Of a DNA stretch of 5,505 nucleotides, positions 1-5,505 are shown piece by piece. Both the position numbers and the translations under genes were made by a program. Location: NCBI GenBank assembly GCA_009781525.1, contig WQXZ01000118.1, positions 1 to 5,505 of the forward strand, read 5' to 3'. This DNA comes from Coriobacteriia bacterium. Lineage in GTDB: Bacteria > Actinomycetota > Coriobacteriia > Coriobacteriales > UBA8131. Numbering within the stretch: the first letter of the stretch is position 1; every line of letters starts with the position of its first letter. A model generated the notes under the pieces. It was not told the origin of the DNA. It saw nothing but the letters and a program-made list of their open reading frames with translations, and did not search any database.

Positions 1-744
1 AAAGAATCTGCTCCAATAAATAATGAAGTACTGGAAAAAATAGGTAGGGATACGCAGGTCTTTCATGAGTTATGGATTCCTTTTGGACTCGAATGGATAC
101 AGGAGATTCAAGTTCAAGACGAAAACAGCATTGACTACATTATGCAGTACGGTGAGTATGCAAACGTCATATCCATCAAGTCGTATCGAAATGCAACACA
201 TCGAATTACCATTACACAAGACAGCATTATAAGTGTAATCACCCTATATGCTAACGGAGACTGTTATTTAGACGGATATCAATATGGGAACACTAAAGAG
301 CAACGAACGCAAGGATATCAACAAACAAGAGGCTCGGAGTGGTGGGCTACGTTTCCTGTCTATGGGAACGCAGGCAATTACGTTTATTATGCTGGTACAA
401 ATCAACACTCGAATGTTGGATTAACAAAGCAAATCCAAAACGTAGCTTCTGGTGCCTTTATTAGTATTGTGGCTTTAATAATCTGTCCCGCGCTTAGTAT
501 ACCTTCGGGGTGGGGTGCGCTTGCTGGGGCTCTCGCAAATCTTTATACATATGGAGTGAGCAACTACCCATGGTCAACAGCTGCCTCATATAAAGCACCA
601 TACTACTACATGAATAGCGGCTCTCCCTATATAACACCAATTAACGGAGCTTGTATCCAGTACCGCTTTAATTTCTACCCGCTACCAAACTACAGTGGTG
701 GTACTCCAAATACGTATTATTGGTACCGCTGTGCTATGTTCTAG
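1..744 (+). CDS. Putative secreted effector or bacteriocin-like protein, 3' part only
   Basis: The reading frame is already open at position 1 and ends at TAG 742-744, so 247 residues are visible and the true start lies upstream; the first in-window ATG at 142 is not the likely start. I do not recognise the family. Numbering from the window edge, residues 1-45 are charged, 48-140 are polar and beta-like (Tyr, Asn, Gly, Thr, a WW pair near 115), and about 148-182 form one long hydrophobic Gly/Ala-rich stretch (GWGALAGALANL at 170-181) resembling glycine-zipper membrane-active peptides. The tail is very Tyr/Pro/Asn-rich with few charges and ends in YWYRCAMF. Such composition is typical of exported proteins, but any signal peptide lies outside the window. 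A small two-helix membrane protein follows after 45 bases without an intervening terminator, which fits an effector and immunity pair. A cell-surface protein is an alternative. The coding frame is secure; the function is speculative. Confidence 0.75.
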   Translation, partial: KESAPINNEVLEKIGRDTQVFHELWIPFGLEWIQEIQVQDENSIDYIMQYGEYANVISIKSYRNATHRITITQDSIISVITLYANGDCYLDGYQYGNTKEQRTQGYQQTRGSEWWATFPVYGNAGNYVYYAGTNQHSNVGLTKQIQNVASGAFISIVALIICPALSIPSGWGALAGALANLYTYGVSNYPWSTAASYKAPYYYMNSGSPYITPINGACIQYRFNFYPLPNYSGGTPNTYYWYRCAMF

Positions 745-789
745 GGTAGCATCAGCATAAGATATGTCAGTTTTTCCAGGAGATATATC

Positions 790-1056
790 ATGGAGGAAAA
801 CTATAGAACGAAATACTTCAAGTCGTTACTGCCACAGCTTTTATCACTAGTGGTTTTTTTCTGGCTGAAATTGCATATCGTTGGACTCGTAGATTATTAT
901 CCTAGCGATCTTCCTGATGAATTTGCTACCGTATTGGTCGTTTGCCTACTTTCCGTCAACATAGGAGAGGGCATTCGTGCTTACCTTGCCGAAAGAGTGG
1001 AGCATAAAGAGAACAGTGGGAGTATTTTAGAAAAGACCGATGAAGACATTGAGTAA
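790..1056 (+). CDS. Small two-helix membrane protein, candidate immunity protein
   Basis: This 88-residue protein starts at ATG 790 with a good Shine-Dalgarno AGGAGA (778-783) six bases upstream. Two hydrophobic segments are visible, about residues 13-34 and 44-62, joined by a short acidic loop DYYPSDLPDE (35-44). The C-terminal third (63-88) is charged and ends in acidic residues, so both ends may lie on the same side of the membrane. I do not recognise a named family. Size, topology and position directly after a larger exported-looking protein match the pattern of membrane-bound bacteriocin immunity proteins, but small two-helix proteins have many roles, including holin-like or accessory export functions. 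It is followed 35 bases later by an intrinsic terminator, so it is the last gene of its unit. Gene reality is well supported; the role is inference from context only. Confidence 0.75.
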   Translation: MEENYRTKYFKSLLPQLLSLVVFFWLKLHIVGLVDYYPSDLPDEFATVLVVCLLSVNIGEGIRAYLAERVEHKENSGSILEKTDEDIE

Positions 1057-1091
1057 TTCGGTTCGTGCTCCACTTCTCTTCTGTCGGCGAT

Positions 1092-1125
1092 AACCCTCCC
1101 TATCAACCAAAGCAGGGAGGGTTTT
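1092..1125 (+). terminator. Rho-independent terminator of the effector/membrane protein unit
   Basis: A perfect stem pairs AACCCTCCC (1092-1100) with GGGAGGGTT (1115-1123) around a 14-base loop, and a TTTT run (1122-1125) overlaps the last two stem pairs. It lies 35 bases after the stop of the 88-residue membrane protein and should end transcription of that unit. It is also the last recognisable feature before the group II intron fragment. Confidence 0.85.
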
Positions 1126-1134
1126 CACAGTGTG

Positions 1135-1471
1135 GTGTGCCCGGCATGGGCGATAACTTGGCGGTGAAAGTCCGCTGTGGGCTTGGTAGTGGGAACCACT
1201 AGCTAGGGACAAGGGTGTCTGCCGCGAGGCAGAATCTGAAGGAAGTCCGGATGCAAAGCTCTGAGCCGACGAGCAGAAACTGCATATAAGGCCGAGTTTT
1301 GGCGGATGAGCCAGCCGTGTACGGCGAAGTCCAACACTACCCGAACCAAACTTGGTAGATGCAGCGGCTACATGGAGCGAAGGTTATCGTTCTTACCCGG
1401 GGAGGTCTCGCGATGGTCAGGTGATAAGGAGGTGAAACCGAAAACTGACAACCGCTACGGTGACGTAGAGC
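1135..1471 (+). mobile_element. Group II intron remnant: 5' RNA domains only
   Basis: The segment begins with GTGTG, the conserved 5' splice-site pentamer of group II introns, and continues with recognisable domain I sequence of a bacterial intron family. Visible pieces are stem GCCC/GGGC (1139-1142 and 1148-1151), hairpin TAGTGG-GAA-CCACTA (1187-1201), hairpin TCTGCC-GCGA-GGCAGA with a GNRA loop (1218-1233), then AATCTGAAGGAAGTC and ATGCAAA, which are typical domain I words. Further on are GGAGCGAAGG, ACCCGGGGAGGTCT, and a last hairpin CTACG-GTGA-CGTAG (1455-1468), again with a GNRA loop. An intact element would continue with a maturase/reverse transcriptase gene in domain IV and then domains V and VI. 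Neither an RT gene nor a domain V helix is present downstream. The copy therefore cannot splice or move by itself. The right boundary is approximate: structure is visible to 1468, and the next gene's frame opens at 1472. Confidence 0.83.
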
Positions 1472-1917
1472 ATGTTTGAGCAGACCTACTCGTTTCGATG
1501 TGACCCATCAACTCAACCCACTGTCAGCATCAGCAAGGTAACCCGACAGGTTGTATTAGACGAAGTGGATGTAGTGGTCACGCTTATTGGCTACTACGAA
1601 GCTGGATCAGCCGAGCCAAAGATAGCTTTCATTGTTCAGAACAATCGACAGGAAGCAATACGAATAGAGTCGATTATGGTGAAGGTGAATGGAAAAGTCT
1701 TGATGACAATCTGCTATCTTGCCTGGAGACAGTCGCAGGTGGAGAGTCCTGCATCTACTCTAGTTTGCAGCGTTTGAAGAATTTCTATGCAGGATATTTC
1801 GATATTGACATTGATGTTGTCGAGCAGGTAGAGTTTAGCTATGTCATCACTGATGCTGATACAGAGCAAGAGATTTTTACATCCGACATAATCACGATAG
1901 AGCTGCTTTCACAATAA
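1472..1917 (+). pseudogene. Ig-like domain protein, N-truncated and frameshifted
   Basis: Two frames together give one sensible domain of about 148 residues. From ATG 1472 the first frame reads 75 codons to the lysine at 1694-1696. It then runs into low-quality sequence and stops at 1775-1777. Shifting back one base there (next codon AGT at 1696-1698) continues 73 codons to TAA 1915-1917. The joined protein has the pattern VVLDEVDVVVTLIGYY, then FIVQNNRQEAIRI, VNGKSLDD, LETVAGGES, DIDVVEQVEFSYVITDAD and a final IITIELL. This matches the all-beta domain (DUF5067/DUF4352-like) commonly found at the C-terminus of lipoproteins and zinc-ribbon membrane proteins in Gram-positive gut bacteria. The normal N-terminus with signal peptide or lipobox is absent: a TAG lies at 1466-1468 in the same frame, and intron sequence sits directly upstream. 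No Shine-Dalgarno is at usable distance from ATG 1472. I read it as a pseudogene. A sequencing error in the A-run could explain the frameshift but not the missing N-terminus. Confidence 0.72.
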
Positions 1918-1937
1918 ACAGGTATCCAGTAACCGAG

Positions 1938-1966
1938 TGGGACGACCAGCGTGTCTGGTCGTCCCA
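1938..1966 (+). terminator. Strong 12-bp hairpin, possible weak or decayed terminator
   Basis: TGGGACGACCAG (1938-1949) pairs perfectly with CTGGTCGTCCCA (1955-1966) around the loop CGTGT. It sits 20 bases after the stop of the broken Ig-like gene and 45 bases before the lipoprotein start, where a terminator is expected. The following bases ATTAAGAG are not a T-tract, so intrinsic termination would be weak; a decayed terminator, an RNA-stabilising hairpin or a bidirectional element are alternatives. The hairpin itself is certain; the function is not. Confidence 0.45.
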
Positions 1967-2011
1967 TTAAGAGATTCAATGTACTTGCAACACCATTTAG
2001 GAGGTACAGAC

Positions 2012-2719
2012 ATGAAGAAAAGAGCATTAATCCTAAACAGAAAACTAACCGCAACACTGCTTTCGGCTATGATGCTGCTTTCGTTTTGCCTGGTTGGCTG
2101 CAATACATCAAGCAAGCCACCAGACATTCCGCCTTCTGGTAACGGCTCCGGTAGTAACGAAGAGTACCTCACGCCAAGAACCGAGGTCTACAGTTGGGCA
2201 AACGATACCAGCTTTCGAAGTCTAAGCAGAGAAGAGAAGCTTGACCTAATCAGTTATGACTTGTTTATCGAAGACGATTACTATTCACAAATCGACGCTG
2301 TTGTTGTCAGTCAGGATGGATCTGTCTATGTAATCGGGTGCATATTTGATGGGGACACAATCTTTGATTCTGTGCTCATCAGGTATGACGCTGAGCTTAA
2401 TCAAGTAGCTGTTGTCGGAAAACCTTCATATTCGATTTGGGGTCATGCAATTGACTCAAAAGGTAATGTCTACACGACTGGCTTTTTTTCAAATTACACA
2501 TACTCAGAAGAGTATGGGTGGCATTTTGAGTCCGGTCAGCCAGAGATAATCAAGTACAACTCTAATCTTGAAGAGCTGGCTGTTAACCCACATCAGGGAT
2601 ATCTAAGAAAGATAGTAATTGCTCCTGACGGATCCGTTTACACGGTTAGAACAATGAGACCGTTGGATGGCAAAGCCAGCCTTCCAGCAGAGGTCAGTAT
2701 CTACACGGTAGCAGAGTAA
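2012..2719 (+). CDS. Small lipoprotein with beta-propeller-like repeats
   Basis: The start at ATG 2012 is chosen over an in-frame ATG at 1937 because AGGAGGT (1999-2005) lies six bases upstream and the protein then opens with a textbook signal peptide: MKKR, a positively charged stretch, a hydrophobic core (about 12-28) and the lipobox LVGC with acceptor Cys30. The 235-residue precursor should be lipidated and held on the outer face of the membrane. A Ser/Pro/Gly/Asn linker (31-50) precedes the folded part. Three repeats share the pattern of D-G or K-G followed by S/N-V-Y: SQDGSVYVIG (100-109), DSKGNVYTTG (148-157) and APDGSVYTV (204-212). This is the signature of NHL/SBBP-type beta-propeller blades. 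Only three to four blades fit the length, fewer than a closed propeller normally needs, so the gene may be truncated at its 3' end or the protein may assemble with a partner. I cannot name a ligand or role. It stands alone, after the hairpin at 1938-1966. Confidence 0.85.
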   Translation: MKKRALILNRKLTATLLSAMMLLSFCLVGCNTSSKPPDIPPSGNGSGSNEEYLTPRTEVYSWANDTSFRSLSREEKLDLISYDLFIEDDYYSQIDAVVVSQDGSVYVIGCIFDGDTIFDSVLIRYDAELNQVAVVGKPSYSIWGHAIDSKGNVYTTGFFSNYTYSEEYGWHFESGQPEIIKYNSNLEELAVNPHQGYLRKIVIAPDGSVYTVRTMRPLDGKASLPAEVSIYTVAE

Positions 2720-2978
2720 AGGAATAAACAAACAGCACAGTTACTGTGTCAACCGATGTGAAACATTGTATCGACGCTATCTGGCTCGTCTTGGATTGGC
2801 TTACCGATTGCCTGCGAAGAACTGGGCATCGTTTCTGGCGTAATAATAATCCTCCAGCTATATGTTTTTCTCCACATGTTCAGCCGCATTTTGGGTATCG
2901 TTTGCAGCTACAATTAGCAGCAACGTATGACTGGTTACTGATCAGCCTGTTCATTTGTAGAAAGCGAGCTTATCCACC
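2720..2978 (+). other. Noncoding gap marking the accessory/core boundary
   Basis: This 259-base gap separates the lipoprotein gene from metG and should hold the metG promoter, but no convincing -35/-10 pair is seen. The best weak candidate is TTGCAG (2902-2907) with TATGAC (2926-2931), an 18-base spacer. No U-rich intrinsic terminator closes the lipoprotein gene. No T-box element or SAM-type riboswitch signature was recognised, although methionyl-tRNA synthetase genes sometimes carry such leaders. A GTG-started frame at 2746-2982 spans the gap but has the Trp/Cys/His-rich composition of noncoding sequence and overlaps metG. Confidence 0.5.
2736..2748. promoter_or_regulatory. Perfect 13-base dyad, possible operator
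   Basis: CACAGT-T-ACTGTG is a perfect inverted repeat of two six-base arms around one base, 17 bases after the lipoprotein stop. Its size and symmetry suit a dimeric regulator's binding site, or a tiny hairpin. A repeat of this length can occur by chance, and no promoter is placed next to it, so the assignment is weak. Confidence 0.25.
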
Positions 2979-4691
2979 ATGAGTAATGAGAGCCCACGGT
3001 CATATTATCTGACCACGCCAATCTATTATGTCAACGGTGTTCCGCACCTCGGTTCGGCTTACACCACTATCGTAGCTGACACTTTGGCAAGGGCGATGCG
3101 AATGGATGGCCGTGAGACTTTTTATCTGACCGGACTGGATGAGCACGGCCAGAAGGTTGCGCAGGCAGCCACTGACCAGGGCATGAGTCCGAAGGACTGG
3201 GTTGACAGTATGGCTCCGGCTTTTAAAGAAACCTGGGCCGCGCTTAACGTAACCAACGACGACTTTATTCGCACGACCGAAGTGCGCCATATGCGCGGAG
3301 TGCGCCAGCTGTTTAACCTGTTATACGAAAAAGGTGAGATCTATCACGGCACCTACAGCGGATATTATTGTGTTCCCGATGAGACCTACTTCACTGAGGA
3401 GCAACTGGCGGAGTTCGCCGAAGCACGTGAGGCCGAGGGCTTAAGCTCTGTTGACGCTGACGGTACGCCGCTTTGTCCTGACTGCATCAGACCGCTGATT
3501 TTCATGGAGGAAGAGAACCTCTATTTCAAATTGTCAAAATATACACAGCCGCTGCTTGATTTCTATGAGGCTAATCCTGACTTCATTCAGCCTGAGATTC
3601 GCCGCAACGAGGTGCTGAGCTTTGTCAGCGGAGGTCTCAAAGACCTATCGGTATCGCGCACAGCAATTGATTGGGGAGTGCCGATTGATTTTGCACCTGG
3701 TCATGTTTCATATGTCTGGATCGACGCTCTAATTAACTACCTGACAGGTGTCGGTTACGGATCAGATGACCCTGCTGACCAGCAGCTGCTGGCGCGATTC
3801 TGGCCAGCGCAGGTGCACCTGATTGCCAAGGACATCATCCGCTTTCACTGTGTGATTTGGCCGGCTCTACTGATGGCAGCCGATTTGCCCCTGCCCGAGC
3901 AGGTTTTCGTACATGGATACCTGCTGACCAAGGGGCAAAAAATGAGCAAGTCGCGCGGCAATGCCATGGCTCCGCTGGCGCTGGCTGACCTGTTCAGCGT
4001 CGATGGCTACCGCTACTTTTTCCTGGCTGACATTCAGTTCGGCGCAGACAGCTCCATTTCACTTCAGCGCATGTTGCAGGTCTACAACGCCGACCTGGCT
4101 AACAGCTGGGGCAACCTTTGCTCCCGCGTCTTCAACATGACCGACCGCTACCTGGGGGCTGAGGTTCCCGAGATCTGGCCGAAGACTGTTGCTGCCCTGA
4201 CCAAAGAGATGGGAAACCCCCTGGCTGAGCAAGCCGCCGGTCTCTATGCCACCTTCATTGCGAATATCGAGCAAAAGAACTTCCAGTCAGCCTTCAAGTC
4301 GGTGCTTGACCTGGTTGACAGTGCGAATCTATATCTGGAGAATAGCGCGCCCTGGGCGCTTGCCAAGGAGGCTGAAGCAGAAACAGCCGAGGCTGAAGCT
4401 GCTGGCATCTCGCTTGACGATGCCACCGCGCCAACCGCCAACGACCGTCTGGCGTTCGTGCTCTACAACACCTTGGAGGCTATTAGAATCGCCGCGCTGT
4501 TCTTTGCGCCAGTGATGCCGAACACCTCCGGTGAAGTCTGGCGGCGACTGAGTCTGCCAGATGTCAATACGGTCACTGACCTGGCAGCTGCGGCTGCCTG
4601 GGGAGGATTGCCAGCTAAAAACCATGTCACAATCGGCGACCCGCTGTTTCCGCGCCTGGCAGAGGAAGACCTGGATCTGGAGGATGAGTAG
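2979..4691 (+). CDS. metG: Methionine--tRNA ligase (MetRS)
   Basis: The 570-residue cytoplasmic enzyme charges tRNA-Met with methionine using ATP, supplying both initiation and elongation. It is a class I synthetase. The first signature is TTPIYYVNGVPHLGSAY, with HLGS (23-26) in place of the usual HIGH. FYLTGLDEHGQK follows near 43-54, and the KMSKS loop at 321-325 is intact within KGQKMSKSRGN. A zinc-knuckle insert is visible as CVPD (131-134) and CPDC (166-169), one position being Asp instead of Cys. The anticodon-binding helical domain begins around NADLANSWGNLCSRVFN. The protein ends after that domain, so the optional C-terminal tRNA-binding/dimerisation domain found in about 650-residue forms is absent, as in many short MetRSs. 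An Ala/Glu-rich stretch at 464-487 looks like a lineage-specific surface insertion. ATG 2979 is fixed by the conserved N-terminus starting a few residues later; its Shine-Dalgarno (AAAGCGAG near 2961-2968) is poor. Confidence 0.97.
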   Translation: MSNESPRSYYLTTPIYYVNGVPHLGSAYTTIVADTLARAMRMDGRETFYLTGLDEHGQKVAQAATDQGMSPKDWVDSMAPAFKETWAALNVTNDDFIRTTEVRHMRGVRQLFNLLYEKGEIYHGTYSGYYCVPDETYFTEEQLAEFAEAREAEGLSSVDADGTPLCPDCIRPLIFMEEENLYFKLSKYTQPLLDFYEANPDFIQPEIRRNEVLSFVSGGLKDLSVSRTAIDWGVPIDFAPGHVSYVWIDALINYLTGVGYGSDDPADQQLLARFWPAQVHLIAKDIIRFHCVIWPALLMAADLPLPEQVFVHGYLLTKGQKMSKSRGNAMAPLALADLFSVDGYRYFFLADIQFGADSSISLQRMLQVYNADLANSWGNLCSRVFNMTDRYLGAEVPEIWPKTVAALTKEMGNPLAEQAAGLYATFIANIEQKNFQSAFKSVLDLVDSANLYLENSAPWALAKEAEAETAEAEAAGISLDDATAPTANDRLAFVLYNTLEAIRIAALFFAPVMPNTSGEVWRRLSLPDVNTVTDLAAAAAWGGLPAKNHVTIGDPLFPRLAEEDLDLEDE

Positions 4692-4739
4692 GGTGCGGGT
4701 AACAGCGCACCACAACCCCAAACCTCTGGTGATTGACCA

Positions 4740-5505
4740 ATGCGACAGATAAACAACGTAGCAAGTGACGCAGCCGAACTGGTTGCCGAAGATAATACCT
4801 ACTGGGACTCGACATTCCGCGACACCAAAGGTCGCCCGGTCGACCCGGTTACAGTGCATGGAGCGCCGATCGCAGACACCCATTGCCACCTTGACATGCT
4901 GCCTCATCCTGAGCTGGCAATAGCGCGCGCAGCGGTTCATGGTGTGCGCCTGATAATTGCAGTGGTCGACCCAACTGAAGGGCCTGAGTACACCTATACG
5001 AGTATCGATAGCTGGGTTGAGCAGGCAGGCGACTTGCTTGAGCAATGGGAGGTGCCTGACACACCACTTCCCGAATACCGACTGATTATCGGTTGCCATC
5101 CACATAATGCATCCAAGTTCAACGACAGCACCCTGGCTACAGTGGCGCAATTAGCCGCCGACCCGCGTACCACCGCAATCGGTGAAATCGGACTGGATTA
5201 TCACTACGACGCGTCACCTCGCGACGCCCAGAGGCGGGTTTTTATCCACCAATTAAGGCTTGCCCATGAGGCGCGGATGCCGGTTTCACTGCATCTGCGC
5301 GACGCTCATGCCGACGGCTTTCAGATTCTGGAGCAGGAAGGATGGCCAGCAGCCGGCGTTCTTCTGCACTGCTACACTATGGATATCGACACCCTTCAAC
5401 CATTTCTGGATAAGGGCGCGAGCGTTGCTTTCGGTGGCACCATGACCTTCAAAAACGCAGTTGACCTGCAAGAAGCGGTGCGTCAAGCTCCACTGCAACG
5501 CATCA
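4740..5505 (+). CDS. tatD: TatD-family metal-dependent hydrolase/DNase, 3' end outside window
   Basis: The frame from ATG 4740 stays open to the right edge (255 complete codons). The start has GGTGAT (4728-4733) as Shine-Dalgarno, six bases upstream. TatD-family motifs appear in order: DTHCHLD (46-52, metal ligands His48 and His50), GCHPH (118-122), GEIGLDYHYD (148-157, with metal-bridging Glu149), SLHLRDAH (His185), LLHCYT (His210), then AFGGTMTFKNA, and APLQRI at the edge just before where the final ETD aspartate would be. These form the TIM-barrel metal centre of the amidohydrolase superfamily; TatD proteins are 3'-5' exonucleases implicated in DNA repair and degradation. A leader of about 45 residues precedes the first motif, and a spacer at roughly 77-114 (PTEG to LPEY) is longer than in compact TatD proteins. 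metG lies 48 bases upstream without a U-tailed terminator, so co-transcription is likely. Exact substrate is not deducible. Confidence 0.93.
   Translation, partial: MRQINNVASDAAELVAEDNTYWDSTFRDTKGRPVDPVTVHGAPIADTHCHLDMLPHPELAIARAAVHGVRLIIAVVDPTEGPEYTYTSIDSWVEQAGDLLEQWEVPDTPLPEYRLIIGCHPHNASKFNDSTLATVAQLAADPRTTAIGEIGLDYHYDASPRDAQRRVFIHQLRLAHEARMPVSLHLRDAHADGFQILEQEGWPAAGVLLHCYTMDIDTLQPFLDKGASVAFGGTMTFKNAVDLQEAVRQAPLQRI

Noticed and set aside
142..744. ATG 142 as start of the first gene
   Set aside because: The frame is open back to position 1 with protein-like sequence and there is no clear Shine-Dalgarno before 142, so the gene most likely starts outside the window.
1027..1212. Minus-strand 61-codon frame across the terminator and intron start
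   Set aside because: It overlaps a terminator stem and structured intron RNA and has no family resemblance.
1688..1702. Programmed -1 frameshifting in the Ig-like gene
   Set aside because: No tandem slippery heptamer in the correct frame, and the gene already lacks its N-terminus; mutation or sequencing error is simpler.
1937..2011. Upstream in-frame ATG that would extend the lipoprotein by 25 residues
   Set aside because: It would lie inside the hairpin stem, has no ribosome-binding site, and would bury the signal peptide behind an extra leader.
2746..2982. GTG-started frame of 78 codons between the lipoprotein gene and metG
   Set aside because: No Shine-Dalgarno, overlaps the metG start, and its Trp/Cys/His-rich composition looks like translated noncoding DNA.
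4692..4711. Hairpin GGTGCG/CGCACC between metG and tatD as a terminator
   Set aside because: Only six pairs with an eight-base loop and no T-tract; metG and tatD are more likely co-transcribed.
4329..5150. 273-codon frame on the minus strand
   Set aside because: Lies opposite metG and tatD, whose motifs prove the plus-strand reading; Cys/Arg/Gln/Trp-rich shadow product.

Overview
The window has two parts. Positions 1 to about 2720 are an AT-richer accessory segment (roughly 40-45% GC, estimated by counting lines by eye). Positions 2979 to the right edge are an ordinary core block of higher GC (mid-50s percent or more) carrying metG and tatD. The style of the MetRS and the long N-terminal leader of the TatD protein look like an actinobacterium of the class Coriobacteriia, a host-associated anaerobe. 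That assignment is inference from protein style and gene order; no rRNA or other marker gene is present.

Layout, all features on the + strand. (1) The 3' part of a gene (1-744, open at the left edge) encodes a Tyr/Asn/Gly-rich protein with one long Gly/Ala hydrophobic stretch. (2) After 45 bases comes an 88-residue protein with two predicted membrane helices (790-1056), then a strong intrinsic terminator (1092-1125). The two genes look like a transcriptional unit; a secreted effector or bacteriocin with its membrane immunity protein is a reasonable but unproven reading. (3) Nine bases beyond the terminator's T-tract starts the 5' RNA portion of a bacterial group II intron (1135 to about 1471). 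Its reverse transcriptase gene and domains V/VI are missing. (4) The intron fragment runs directly into a broken gene (1472-1917). This gene has lost its N-terminus, carries an internal frameshift, and encodes an Ig-like domain of the kind seen at the ends of lipoproteins. (5) A hairpin (1938-1966) follows, then a complete small lipoprotein gene with beta-propeller-like repeats (2012-2719). (6) A 259-base gap separates this from metG (2979-4691), followed after 48 bases by tatD (4740 to the right edge, open).

metG and tatD are probably co-transcribed housekeeping genes, since the pair is adjacent in many Gram-positive genomes. The accessory part looks like a decaying island next to that block: one apparently intact gene pair, a dead intron, a pseudogene and a lipoprotein of unknown role. 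No tRNA, rRNA, CRISPR array, transposase or T-box-like leader was recognised. The most promising candidate for something undescribed is the 1-1056 pair. The best supported oddity is the intron fragment fused to the broken Ig-like-domain gene.
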